This document shows, one piece after another, positions 1 through 8,338 of a stretch of 19,121 nucleotides of DNA (the stretch's first letter is position 1; each line of letters begins with the position of its first letter). Under the pieces are notes generated by a model. The model was not told the DNA's origin. It saw nothing but the letters and a program-made list of their open reading frames with translations, and did not search any database. Source of the stretch: Bacteroidota bacterium (GTDB taxonomy: Bacteria > Bacteroidota > Bacteroidia > Bacteroidales > UBA4417). A program made the position numbers and the translations under genes. The stretch is from positions 1 to 19,121 of the forward strand of contig JAIFMH010000242.1 in assembly GCA_020048595.1 (NCBI GenBank). The letters run 5' to 3'.

Positions 1-93
1 CTTATGAACCTGGGATGGAAAGGCCTGATACCGTTAGCTATGTTTAACATAGTTGCAACCGGAGTTTATTATTATTTCTTCGAACTAACTTAA
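1..93 (+). CDS. nuoH: NADH-quinone oxidoreductase subunit H, C-terminal end (partial)
   Basis: Frame 1 is open from the left edge to a TAA stop and encodes 30 residues, starting LMNLGWKGLIPLAMFNIV and ending in FELT. The LGWKxLIPLAxxNI pattern is the usual last segment of NuoH, the membrane subunit that, by family knowledge, helps form the quinone pocket and connects the peripheral arm to the proton-pumping subunits. The gene is cut by the window edge, so only the final membrane segment is visible. nuoI starts 11 bases after the stop, which is the normal nuoH-nuoI order and supports the call. Confidence 0.9.
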   Translation, partial: LMNLGWKGLIPLAMFNIVATGVYYYFFELT

Positions 94-104
94 TCCGGAA
101 AACC

Positions 105-680
105 ATGCAGCAATTAACCAACAGATCGAAGGTGGTTTCGGATAAGAAGATGACTTTTCTTGAAAAGATATATCTGCCTGCCATAGTAAAAGGGATGGCT
201 ATCACACTGAAACACTTCTTCCGTAAAAAATCTACCATCAGCTACCCGGAACAGACACGCCCGTTCAGCGAAATATACCGGGGACAGCATGTGTTAAAAC
301 GTGATGACCTGGGACGTGAACGATGCACAGCATGCGGATTGTGTGCTGTATCTTGTCCGGCAGAAGCTATTACCATGATTTCGGCTGAACGCAAACCCGG
401 TGAAGAAAACCTGTACCGCGAAGAAAAGTATGCTTCAACCTATGAAATTAATATGCTGCGTTGTATTTTTTGTGGCGATTGCGAAGAAGCCTGCCCCAAA
501 GAAGCTATCTTCCTAACCGATCGCATTGTTGCATCAGAATATAAGCGTGATCCATTTGTTTACGGGAAAGATATCCTGGTTGAACCTCTTGATCCAACCA
601 AAAGAATTGATGTATCAAAACGTCAAACCAAAAGTGTTCTTAAATTCAAGGAAAACAAACGTTTTGCTCATAACAAATAA
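105..680 (+). CDS. nuoI: NADH-quinone oxidoreductase subunit I (two [4Fe-4S] clusters)
   Basis: This 191-residue protein has an N-terminal amphipathic stretch ending in MAITLKHFF (about residues 31-39), which in the family lies against the membrane arm. Two complete ferredoxin motifs follow: Cys74/77/80/84 (CTACGLCAVSCP) and Cys120/123/126/130 (CIFCGDCEEACP). They correspond to clusters N6a and N6b, which in complex I pass electrons toward N2 and quinone. Length is close to the usual 160-190. The ATG at 105 sits 11 bases after nuoH; no strong ribosome-binding site is seen, and M16 is a possible internal start, but the order and spacing favour 105. The protein acts on the cytoplasmic face of the membrane. 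Confidence 0.95.
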   Translation: MQQLTNRSKVVSDKKMTFLEKIYLPAIVKGMAITLKHFFRKKSTISYPEQTRPFSEIYRGQHVLKRDDLGRERCTACGLCAVSCPAEAITMISAERKPGEENLYREEKYASTYEINMLRCIFCGDCEEACPKEAIFLTDRIVASEYKRDPFVYGKDILVEPLDPTKRIDVSKRQTKSVLKFKENKRFAHNK

Positions 681-755
681 ACTCTCACTTCCTTGCCCGA
701 AGCAGGCTGGGACTACGCTAAGCAAACAACAAACCAGAAATTAAACCAAGTTATA

Positions 756-1262
756 ATGGTCTTTTTATTTTACTTTCTTTCAGCAATAATGGTGATCAGT
801 GCTTTGTTGGTTGTGTTTTCTAAAAGCCCGATCAATAATGTTATCTACCTGATTATTTGCTTTATAGCAATGGCCGGGCACTATATTTTACTTAATGCAC
901 AGTTCCTGGCAGTAGTTCACATTATCGTTTATACAGGCGCTATAATGGTGCTGTTCCTGTTTGTGATCATGCTGCTGAATCTCAATAAAGCTATTATTCC
1001 CCAGAAATCAGCAGTCACCAGGATTATGGCTGTAGTTACCGGTGGAATTTTTTTCCTGGTGCTTATTGCTGCTACACGCCAGACTTTTGTGATAAATCCG
1101 CGTTATGCTTTTACCAGTGAAATCGGGTTGGTAGCCAATGTTGGTAAAACCTTATTCCACGAGTTCCTGCTACCTTTCGAAATATCATCCGTATTGTTTA
1201 TTTCGGCAATGGTTGGGGCGGTGATGTTTGGAAAACGCGATCATGCTGTCGGTGACGATTGA
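756..1262 (+). CDS. nuoJ: NADH-quinone oxidoreductase subunit J
   Basis: This is a very hydrophobic protein of 168 residues with about five membrane helices. The segment HIIVYTGAIMVLFLFVIMLLNL is the characteristic NuoJ third helix, with the Tyr-Thr-Gly-Ala pi-bulge region that in complex I couples quinone chemistry to proton pumping. I start the gene at the ATG at 756 (MVFLFYFLSAIMV). The frame is open back to an ATG at 693, but that would add 21 polar residues before the first helix, which no NuoJ needs. It follows nuoI after 75 non-coding bases and is followed by a 131-base spacer with a palindrome and heptamer repeats, the only long gap inside this part of the operon. Confidence 0.92.
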   Translation: MVFLFYFLSAIMVISALLVVFSKSPINNVIYLIICFIAMAGHYILLNAQFLAVVHIIVYTGAIMVLFLFVIMLLNLNKAIIPQKSAVTRIMAVVTGGIFFLVLIAATRQTFVINPRYAFTSEIGLVANVGKTLFHEFLLPFEISSVLFISAMVGAVMFGKRDHAVGDD

Positions 1263-1266
1263 AAGA

Positions 1267-1291
1267 TAGAGACGCAATGCTTGCGTCTCTA
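1267..1291. repeat. Perfect 11-bp inverted repeat (GAGACG-type palindromic element)
   Basis: TAGAGACGCAA at 1267-1277 is followed by the loop TGC and then its exact reverse complement at 1281-1291. It starts 5 bases after the nuoJ stop. No T-run follows on the plus strand, so it is not a convincing terminator, and nuoK to nuoN must still be transcribed. From memory, GAGACG...CGTCTC palindromes recur as dispersed intergenic elements in Bacteroidota and cyanobacteria. That identification is not tested here, but the hairpin itself is plain. Confidence 0.75.
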
Positions 1292-1323
1292 CTTGAAAAT
1301 CGCAATCGGAAATTAAAAAATAA

Positions 1324-1344
1324 ATGGTTAATGGAAAATGGTTA
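1324..1344. repeat. Three tandem heptamers (ATGGTTA type)
   Basis: ATGGTTA, ATGGAAA and ATGGTTA follow each other without a gap in the nuoJ-nuoK spacer. The rest of the spacer (1292-1323 and 1345-1393) is A/C-rich with no recognisable structure. The 7-bp period matches that of repeats in other spacers in this window. Confidence 0.6.
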
Positions 1345-1393
1345 AAAGGTCCTTCCCTAAACCCAAATCCCTACCACCCAAAACCTAAAAGAA

Positions 1394-1723
1394 ATGAATG
1401 AAATAACATCCGCCATTCAATTAATCCCTCTAGAACACTACATCGTGCTGAGCGTTACGCTTTTCAGCATTGGTATGATGGGTGTTTTGTTCAGGCGAAA
1501 TATTATTGCGATTCTGATGTGTCTTGAGCTTATGTTCAATTCAGCAAACCTGTTACTTGCGGCTTTTTCCGCTTATCATTCCGATCCTTCAGGACAGGTT
1601 TTCGTCTTTTTTATTATGATTGTGGCAGCCGCCGAAGTTGCTGTCGGCCTCTCGATAGTTGTTATGATGAAACGCAATGTTGAATCGGTAGATATTAACC
1701 TTCTGAACCGTTTGAAATGGTAG
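1394..1723 (+). CDS. nuoK: NADH-quinone oxidoreductase subunit K
   Basis: This small three-helix membrane protein of 109 residues is related to MrpC. Glu45 (in MCLELMFNSANL) and Glu81 (in AAAEVAVGL) are the two conserved membrane glutamates that carry protons in the NuoK channel of complex I. Length is within the family range of about 100-110. The stop overlaps the nuoL start by 7 bases (nuoL ATG at 1717), which implies translational coupling. The start at 1394 follows the low-complexity spacer; nine residues later there is no competing start, and the first helix begins near residue 16. Confidence 0.95.
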   Translation: MNEITSAIQLIPLEHYIVLSVTLFSIGMMGVLFRRNIIAILMCLELMFNSANLLLAAFSAYHSDPSGQVFVFFIMIVAAAEVAVGLSIVVMMKRNVESVDINLLNRLKW

Positions 1724-3618
1724 AACAAATTCCCAATATAAACCTTGCATGGCTTGTTCCGGCTTTCCCGTTGCTGGGTTTCCTGGTTACAGGACTGGCT
1801 AACAAACGGTTAAAACACAACCAGGCCGGAATTATTGCCAGTGCCATGGTTCTCCTTTCGTTTCTGGTATCCTTAGTTTTGTTTTTCGTACTTCGCGCTT
1901 CAGGGCAAAATGAAGCAACTGTAACCCTGTTTAACTGGATTTCCATTGGCGGAATGAATATTCCATTTGCCTTCCTTATCGATCATTTGTCGCTTACTAT
2001 GATGTTGATCATAACTGGTGTCGGAGCATTAATTCATATTTATTCCATTGGCTACATGCATGATGATGGACGTGTAAATTCCTTCTTTGCCCAGATGAAC
2101 CTGTTCACATTCAGTATGTTGCTTTTAGTCATGGGCGCAAATTACCTGGTGCTTTTTATCGGATGGGAAGGTGTCGGGCTCTGCTCCTACCTGCTGATTG
2201 GATTCTGGTTTAAAAATCCTGCTTACAACTATGCCGCCCGCAAAGCTTTTGTGATGAACCGCATCGGAGACCTTGGATTCATTCTTGGAATCATAGTTCT
2301 TTTCTTCACTTTTAAAACAGTAACTTTTTCGGAAATATTTTCACAAGCAGCAGGATTTCAGGCAGGTGCACCGGTAATCACACTCATTACTTTATTATTA
2401 CTGGTTGGAGCTGTTGGTAAAAGTGCGCAGATTCCTTTATTTACCTGGTTGCCGGACGCCATGGCTGGTCCTACACCGGTATCGGCACTTATTCATGCAG
2501 CTACCATGGTAACGGCGGGTATTTACATGATTGCCCGTTCGAGCATTCTTTATAACCTGGCTCCGTTTACGCTGAATATCATCATAGTAATTGGTTTGGC
2601 AACGGCAATTATTGCAGCCTTAATTGGGTTAAAGCAGAATGATATAAAGAAAGTTCTTGCTTATTCTACAGTTTCGCAGTTAGGATATATGTTCCTGGCA
2701 CTGGGACTTGGAGCTTATTCAGCTGGTGTGTTTCATGTTACCACACATGCATTTTTCAAAGCGCTTTTATTCCTTGGTGCTGGTAGCGTAATTCATGCCA
2801 TGGGTGGTGAACAGGATATACGAAAAATGGGTGGTCTTCGAAAAAAGATGCCTCTCACCTATTTCACATTTCTGGCTGCCACACTTGCAATTAGTGGAAT
2901 TCCACCGTTTTCAGGTTTTTTCAGCAAAGATCTTATTCTCAGCAAAGCTTTTGAACACAGTATAATTCTGTATATCCTGGCACTTGGCGGTGCATTGATT
3001 ACATGCTTCTACATGTTCCGCCTGCTCTATCTTGTATTTTTCGGCGAACAACGTCTTGCTGGTGCACATCCGCATGAGTCACCAAAAGTAATGACAATTC
3101 CTCTGATTATTTTGTCAGTTCTCTCCGTATTTGGAGGATTTCTGAATATTCCTTCGCTTTTTAACGGGGATTCAAAATTCATTACGTTCCTGCAAACCGC
3201 GGTAGTTTCAAAGGCCTCAGAAGAACTGAGCCATTCCACAGAAATCGGGTTGATCCTGGGTTCGTTATTACTTTTAGGACTTGTCATTTTCTTCGCTTAC
3301 CGCACATTTGTAAGTAAATCAATCATACCTGCAAAAGATGAAGAACCAATGCCATTTTTCAGTAAACTGATTTCCAACAAGTTCTATATTGATGAAATGT
3401 ACACAGCAGTTTTTGAGAAGCCATTCGGATTTCTTTCCGACTTCTTTTATAACAAGGTCGAAAATACTGTGCTTGATCCTGCTGTTGATGAAATCGGGGT
3501 AACCACAGCGCGGGTCGGAGCATTATTGCGAAAACTGCAGCAAGGCAATATGAGTTTCTACCTTTTTGCCATGGTTGCCGGAATCCTTTTATTTATCATC
3601 TTTATCCTGATAGTCTGA
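1717..3618 (+). CDS. nuoL: NADH-quinone oxidoreductase subunit L (antiporter-like proton pump)
   Basis: This 633-residue protein is the distal proton-pumping subunit of complex I, homologous to Mrp antiporter subunits. Visible hallmarks are Glu151 in LFIGWEGVGLCSYLLIGFWF, Lys235 in VGAVGKSAQIPLFTWLPDAM, and the block WLPDAMAGPTPVSALIHAAT at about 244-263. Glu and Lys at these sites are the conserved channel residues of the family. The C-terminal part (about 540-633) has a polar amphipathic stretch followed by a final hydrophobic segment, fitting the long lateral helix and last membrane helix. It overlaps nuoK at its start and is followed by nuoM after 4 bases. Length is normal and no lesion is seen. 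Confidence 0.97.
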   Translation: MVEQIPNINLAWLVPAFPLLGFLVTGLANKRLKHNQAGIIASAMVLLSFLVSLVLFFVLRASGQNEATVTLFNWISIGGMNIPFAFLIDHLSLTMMLIITGVGALIHIYSIGYMHDDGRVNSFFAQMNLFTFSMLLLVMGANYLVLFIGWEGVGLCSYLLIGFWFKNPAYNYAARKAFVMNRIGDLGFILGIIVLFFTFKTVTFSEIFSQAAGFQAGAPVITLITLLLLVGAVGKSAQIPLFTWLPDAMAGPTPVSALIHAATMVTAGIYMIARSSILYNLAPFTLNIIIVIGLATAIIAALIGLKQNDIKKVLAYSTVSQLGYMFLALGLGAYSAGVFHVTTHAFFKALLFLGAGSVIHAMGGEQDIRKMGGLRKKMPLTYFTFLAATLAISGIPPFSGFFSKDLILSKAFEHSIILYILALGGALITCFYMFRLLYLVFFGEQRLAGAHPHESPKVMTIPLIILSVLSVFGGFLNIPSLFNGDSKFITFLQTAVVSKASEELSHSTEIGLILGSLLLLGLVIFFAYRTFVSKSIIPAKDEEPMPFFSKLISNKFYIDEMYTAVFEKPFGFLSDFFYNKVENTVLDPAVDEIGVTTARVGALLRKLQQGNMSFYLFAMVAGILLFIIFILIV

Positions 3619-3622
3619 AAAC

Positions 3623-5089
3623 ATGATACTACTGGTTATACTTCTGATACCATTTATTACAGGCCTGTTGCTGTTGCCGGTCAGGAATGCCGCCACGGTG
3701 AAACAGCTTGCCCTGGCATCTTCATTGGTTAACTTTCTGGCAACGCTGAGCCTGGTTTTTACTTTTCCTGTAAGCGGATATTCTGTTAGCTGGATTAATT
3801 CACTCGGAGTAAATTTTGCTTTGGGTTATGATGGTATCAGCCTCATCATGCTTTTACTCACAAGCCTTTTATTCCCATTCATTTTTATGGCTGGTTTAAA
3901 ACGGGAACAAGAAAACACAAACTATCTCTATGCCTTGATATTGTTTACTCAATCAGCATTAATCGGTGTTTTCCTCGCGCAAAATGCATTTCTGTTTTAT
4001 ATTTTCTGGGAGCTTACTTTAATTCCACTCTACTTTATTCTACTCCTATGGGGAGGCGACGGCAGAAGGAATGTAACTTTCAAATTCTTTATTTATACGC
4101 TGACTGGTAGTTTGTTCCTATTGTTTGGTATAATTTACCTCTATTCGCTGACTCCAGGTGTTCATACTACCGATTTTTCAGCTTTCAGTCAATTAAATAT
4201 CCCTGTAAATACCCAAGTCTGGTTATTCTGGGTGCTGTTTATAGCCTTTGCTATAAAAATGCCGGTATTCCCGTTTCATACCTGGCAGCCATCAACTTAC
4301 ACTATGGCTCCAACACAAGGTGTTATGATATTGGCTGGAGTTATGACTAAAATGGGGATTTATGGCGCTTTACGATTTCTCTTCCCGATAATTCCTGCGG
4401 GAGTGCTTTACTGGCAAAATACGGTTATCATTCTTAGTCTGATTGGCGTCGTCTATGCTTCTGTAATAGCCTTCCGGCAAACCAATCTGAAAACACTTAT
4501 TGCTTTTTCATCCATGGCGCATATTTCGCTGATGGTTGCCGCTATGTTTGTACTGAATTACTATGCATTGCAGGGACTTCTTTTCCAGGTGCTTAGTCAT
4601 GGAGTTACCATTATTGCACTTTTCTACATTGTAATGCTTATTGAAGAAAAAACCGGAACGCTTGAATTACCTCAAATGGGAGGTATTAAGCTGCTGGCGC
4701 CGAATATGGCAATTCTGTTCCTGCTTGTTGTACTTGGTTCCATCGCGCTTCCGCTGACGGCGGGATTTGTGGGGGAGTTCCTGATCATTACAGGGCTTTT
4801 TCAGCAGTCCATCTGGTTTGCTGCAATTGGTGGTATAACTATGGTGCTTGGAGCCATTTATATGCTGTATGCATACCAAAGAGTAATGCTTGGCGATAAA
4901 AAAGTCGGTTTCGGAAATATTACCGACCTAAAACCGGTCGATTACATTGTATTGATACCCCTTATCACCATAATACTTGTACTTGGTATATATCCTCAAC
5001 CCGTTTTTAACCTGGTTGAAGCATCCGTAAATACCATGCAGAATCTCCTGGTGCCGGTGGCTGATGTATTGCCGGCATTACCTCTTTAG
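3623..5089 (+). CDS. nuoM: NADH-quinone oxidoreductase subunit M (antiporter-like proton pump)
   Basis: This 488-residue, roughly 14-helix protein is the middle antiporter-like pump of complex I. Glu130 (IFWELTLIPLYFILLLWGG) and Lys212 (AFAIKMPVFPFHTW) are the conserved proton-path residues. The central block is TWQPSTYTMAPTQG (220-233) rather than the TWLPDAHTEAPT seen in many proteobacteria. As I recall it, TWQPxTY is the Bacteroidota form, though usually with Asp where this protein has Ser223. The short C-terminus has no extra domain. It begins 4 bases after nuoL and precedes nuoN by 35 bases. Confidence 0.96.
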   Translation: MILLVILLIPFITGLLLLPVRNAATVKQLALASSLVNFLATLSLVFTFPVSGYSVSWINSLGVNFALGYDGISLIMLLLTSLLFPFIFMAGLKREQENTNYLYALILFTQSALIGVFLAQNAFLFYIFWELTLIPLYFILLLWGGDGRRNVTFKFFIYTLTGSLFLLFGIIYLYSLTPGVHTTDFSAFSQLNIPVNTQVWLFWVLFIAFAIKMPVFPFHTWQPSTYTMAPTQGVMILAGVMTKMGIYGALRFLFPIIPAGVLYWQNTVIILSLIGVVYASVIAFRQTNLKTLIAFSSMAHISLMVAAMFVLNYYALQGLLFQVLSHGVTIIALFYIVMLIEEKTGTLELPQMGGIKLLAPNMAILFLLVVLGSIALPLTAGFVGEFLIITGLFQQSIWFAAIGGITMVLGAIYMLYAYQRVMLGDKKVGFGNITDLKPVDYIVLIPLITIILVLGIYPQPVFNLVEASVNTMQNLLVPVADVLPALPL

Positions 5090-5124
5090 AAATTTATTAC
5101 AAACATACAGATCTCCGAAAGCAG

Positions 5125-6498
5125 ATGAACGCACTGATATTTACAACGATTCTTGGAATAATAATCTTGTACCTTGGATTAACAAAAAACAAGAAAATTC
5201 TGGCTCCTGCCGGTATTGCCGGTTTGCTGGTAACATTATTTCTTTCGTTTAATGATTGGGGACTTGGCTCGGCGTACTTCCATAACATGGTTGTTTTCGA
5301 CAATTTTTCGATTGCATTCAATATATCAATGATCATTATAACCATTGTGATTTTCCTTTTCGGAATTGACTATTACAAAATGATGGAGTTTCATGTTGCT
5401 GAGCAATACTCACTTATGGTATTTGCACTCGTTGGCGCTTTTCTAATGACTTCATTTTCCAACCTGATCATCCTTTTCCTGGGCATCGAAATCTTATCCA
5501 TCCCGTTGTATATACTTGCCGGGGGCAAGAAATTTTCATTTAAATCGAACGAAGCATCATTTAAATATTTCCTGCTCGGGTCATTTGCTACTGCTTTCTT
5601 TTTATTTGGTATCGCATTGGTTTATGGAGCTTCCGCTACTTTTTACCTGCCCGAGATTAAAACCTATATTGCCCAGTTCAAGGGCAATCTGCCACCCATG
5701 TTACTGATCGGATTGCTGTTTATTATTATCGGGGTTGCCTTTAAAGTTGCTGTTGCTCCTTTTCATTTCTGGAGTCCGGACGTGTACGAAGGCTCACCAA
5801 CACTGGTTACAGCTTTTATGGCTACAGTTGTAAAAACTGCCGGATTTGCTGCATTTTACAGGTTACTGGGAATTGGTTTGCTGCCCTTACCGGAATCTCT
5901 CGAAAAAGCGCTTTGGGTGATGACAGGACTTTCGTTACTTATTGGTAACCTGGTTGCATTAAAACAATATAATTTTAAACGATTGCTGGCATATTCATCA
6001 ATTGCCCATTCCGGTTTTATCATGCTTGCCATGCTTTCGCAGCATGACAGATCCGCATCGGTTATACTTTATTATACATTTGTCTACTCAATTGCCAGTG
6101 TTCCGTTATTTATAATTTTCATATTAGTAAAACGTGCATCCAACGGCCTTGATCATCTCAAGGCTTTCCAGGGATTGTACAAAAAAGCACCCTGGGTGGC
6201 AGTTTTCATGACTATTCTCCTAATGTCGATGGCAGGCATTCCTCCCACGGCAGGATTTATAGCAAAATACCAGGTTTTTATTCTTTCGATAAGCCAGGGT
6301 TATCTGGGTATTTCAATATTTGCAATTCTTATGGCTGTTGTCGGAATTTACTATTATTTCAACGTGGTACGCGAAGTATTTACCGACAGGGATCATCTGG
6401 AACCACTTGTTATCACAAAGCTAAATGCAGGCTTAATTATCGTTTGCGGAATTGCAGTGGTTGTGATGGGGATTTTTGTCTGGCACTTACCGATTTAG
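5125..6498 (+). CDS. nuoN: NADH-quinone oxidoreductase subunit N (antiporter-like proton pump)
   Basis: This 457-residue membrane protein is the third antiporter-like subunit, next to NuoK in the complex. Glu122 (FLGIEILSIPLYILAG), Lys207 (GVAFKVAVAPFHFW) and the block FHFWSPDVYEGSPT (213-226) are diagnostic for NuoN. Family length is about 450-490. The start at 5125 follows a 35-base gap after nuoM and gives a hydrophobic first helix. It is the last gene of the operon here: a convergent gene follows after 205 bases. No clear hairpin-plus-T-run terminator is seen behind it, only a short T-run at about 6531-6538 and a tandem repeat. Confidence 0.95.
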   Translation: MNALIFTTILGIIILYLGLTKNKKILAPAGIAGLLVTLFLSFNDWGLGSAYFHNMVVFDNFSIAFNISMIIITIVIFLFGIDYYKMMEFHVAEQYSLMVFALVGAFLMTSFSNLIILFLGIEILSIPLYILAGGKKFSFKSNEASFKYFLLGSFATAFFLFGIALVYGASATFYLPEIKTYIAQFKGNLPPMLLIGLLFIIIGVAFKVAVAPFHFWSPDVYEGSPTLVTAFMATVVKTAGFAAFYRLLGIGLLPLPESLEKALWVMTGLSLLIGNLVALKQYNFKRLLAYSSIAHSGFIMLAMLSQHDRSASVILYYTFVYSIASVPLFIIFILVKRASNGLDHLKAFQGLYKKAPWVAVFMTILLMSMAGIPPTAGFIAKYQVFILSISQGYLGISIFAILMAVVGIYYYFNVVREVFTDRDHLEPLVITKLNAGLIIVCGIAVVVMGIFVWHLPI

Positions 6499-6542
6499 AG
6501 AGAGTACAAGTTTCTATGTTCAATTGTTCATTTTTTTTAGTT

Positions 6543-6572
6543 GTTCAAGGGTTCAATGTCCAAGGGTTTAAT
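6543..6572. repeat. 15-bp tandem repeat between convergent genes
   Basis: GTTCAAGGGTTCAAT (6543-6557) is followed directly by GTCCAAGGGTTTAAT (6558-6572), with two differences. Each copy itself splits into a 7-bp and an 8-bp half of similar wording, and related pieces (GTTCAATTGTTCA) lie just before, at about 6519-6531. It lies between the nuoN stop and the end of the convergent decarboxylase gene. Confidence 0.65.
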
Positions 6573-6703
6573 GACCAAATGTGGTAATTGGTTGCAAATA
6601 CAAATTATAACTTCAAGACACAGTTTATACTTTTTCATCATTCCCTGAATCGGAATCAGAATTCACTTCTTTCCAATCACAAAGCAGGCTGATAAATTGA
6701 TTC

Positions 6704-7915
6704 CTAACTCAGCAATGTGATATAAATGCCTGTAATAATAGCTGTTGTAATAACACCGCTGATATTGGCACCGATAGCCTGCGGCAGAATAAACGCCTGA
6801 GGATTCACTTTTGAAACTTCTTTCTGAGCTACTTTCGCTGTTGTGGGTACACAACTTACGGCAGCAATCCCAATGGTTGGATTGTACTTTTTGCCTGAAA
6901 GAAAATAAAGAACATATCCGCCCAAAATTCCACCAATTCCCGAAATTAACAGAGCAGTGATCCCCAACACGAGAAGTATCAGAACTTTAGGATCAAGTAA
7001 CAAACTTGCATCGCATAATACGCCTAACAACAACCCCAACAGGAAAGTGGAACCATAAAGCAATGGTCCGGAAATAAAGTTGAGCAAATTTGTTAATCCC
7101 GACTCTTTAATAGCTACACCAACAAACAAGGATAAAAACAAAGGAGACGCGACAGGAAACAAGAAGGAAAGTACTGTACAGATCAGGACGGAGAAAGTAA
7201 GTTTCATTCCTGAATTAATAGGCTTTTTCTTGCGTTTTAGAGGTTCAGGCTTAATGCCGCGTATATGCTTAGGTATCATTAGACGGATAAGGTAAGGATA
7301 GCCGCCATAGGTTAATCCAAGATATAAATATGCAACCACTGTAATAGGTACAAACAAATGTTTGGCAAGGCTTAGCGAAGTAAATAAAACCATTGGGCCA
7401 TCGGCACCACCAACCATGGCTATGGAAGCCGCCTCCTTGATATTCAATCCGAAGTAGATTGCTATCGGAATGGTTAAAAACGTACCTAACTCGCCGAACA
7501 TAGCTAAAAACATACTCGAAAACGGGCGATCAAGCAGGTAACTTACATCGAGCATAGCTCCGATACCCATAAAGACAAAGCAGGCGATTAACCCGTTACT
7601 GAACATCAGTACATAAATTGGTTGTAAAAAGTCAATCTGCATAAGGTTCATAAGTTCATCCGGCTCACTAACCATAGGATCCAGGAACAGGTTACCCATA
7701 CTACCATCAGGCATAAACATTACACCGGCATTAATTGCAGCCATCCCTATTCCCATCGGGATCATCAGCAAAGGCTCCAGAATTCCTCTTTTTCCAAGGT
7801 ATACAAGTAAAGCCCCCAATATCATCAGGCTGAACCTGGCAATAATAATTGTGGGACTGGATGCCGCAATAGTTCCGAATCCCTGAAACAGTTTATAAAA
7901 ATCAAGACCTTCCAT
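6704..7915 (-). CDS. oadB: Sodium-translocating decarboxylase, beta subunit
   Basis: This 403-residue, strongly hydrophobic protein belongs to the OadB/GcdB/MmdB family, the membrane carboxybiotin decarboxylase that pumps Na+ out while releasing CO2. GGADGP at 169-174 holds Asp172, matching the essential Asp203 of Klebsiella OadB. NPTIGIAAVS holds Asn345 and Ser354, matching Asn373 and Ser382 with the same spacing. LPQAIGANISG near the C-terminus is the family LPHAxGPNVAG block. Residues about 64-100 form a polar insertion between early helices. The partner substrate (oxaloacetate, glutaconyl-CoA or methylmalonyl-CoA) cannot be told from this subunit. The only neighbour in the unit is the small one-helix gene 20 bases upstream; no alpha or biotin subunit is present. 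Confidence 0.93.
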   Translation of the reverse strand: MEGLDFYKLFQGFGTIAASSPTIIIARFSLMILGALLVYLGKRGILEPLLMIPMGIGMAAINAGVMFMPDGSMGNLFLDPMVSEPDELMNLMQIDFLQPIYVLMFSNGLIACFVFMGIGAMLDVSYLLDRPFSSMFLAMFGELGTFLTIPIAIYFGLNIKEAASIAMVGGADGPMVLFTSLSLAKHLFVPITVVAYLYLGLTYGGYPYLIRLMIPKHIRGIKPEPLKRKKKPINSGMKLTFSVLICTVLSFLFPVASPLFLSLFVGVAIKESGLTNLLNFISGPLLYGSTFLLGLLLGVLCDASLLLDPKVLILLVLGITALLISGIGGILGGYVLYFLSGKKYNPTIGIAAVSCVPTTAKVAQKEVSKVNPQAFILPQAIGANISGVITTAIITGIYITLLS

Positions 7916-7935
7916 GTTGTTCTATTCTGTAAATT

Positions 7936-8286
7936 CTAAATATTTTTGTGTCTCTTCGTAGTACGTTTCCGAAGAATGATTGGCTTGATATCGCCATGAT
8001 AATCCTCAGGTTGAACGAATTGTTCGTTTATCCCCTGATAAAAATCAAGCAATTCAGGATGAACTTCATGTTCGGTATTCTCAGCTATCAAACTCAACGT
8101 TTTATCGTGAATTTTGTGTATCCTGACAGCCCTGCGCACTACAATTTTCGATTTTTCATCAAAAAAACTATTTATCCTTACCGATGTAAGCATCTGGCGG
8201 ATCCAGTAAATTAACAATGCAACTGCCATTGAAATTACAAATGCCAGTAAAAACATAATTAGAGTTTTTATAAATATCGATCCCAT
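7936..8286 (-). CDS. Small one-helix membrane protein, probable OadG-like gamma subunit
   Basis: This 116-residue protein has one N-terminal membrane helix (about residues 5-28, FIKTLIMFLLAFVISMAVALL) followed by a basic and then mixed-charge soluble tail, ending in a lysine/arginine-rich stretch. Size and layout match OadG-type gamma subunits, which assemble the decarboxylase by binding the alpha chain through their tail. The position 20 bases upstream of the beta subunit gene supports this. The sequence itself is too weakly conserved for a firm call, and the tail is longer than in typical 80-90 residue OadG proteins. An accessory protein unrelated to OadG is possible. The start at 8286 places the helix at the N-terminus. 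Confidence 0.55.
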   Translation of the reverse strand: MGSIFIKTLIMFLLAFVISMAVALLIYWIRQMLTSVRINSFFDEKSKIVVRRAVRIHKIHDKTLSLIAENTEHEVHPELLDFYQGINEQFVQPEDYHGDIKPIILRKRTTKRHKNI

Positions 8287-8338
8287 ATATTTATATAAGT
8301 GTTAAAGCAAAGGATGAATTCCTTCTGATTTTCGGGTG

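Noticed and set aside
693..755. Upstream in-frame start for nuoJ at 693 giving a 189-residue protein
   Set aside because: It adds 21 polar residues before the first membrane helix, unlike NuoJ proteins; the ATG at 756 begins directly with hydrophobic sequence.
1267..1291. Palindrome after nuoJ as a transcription terminator
   Set aside because: No T-run follows on the plus strand, and nuoK-nuoN downstream have no separate promoter that I can see.
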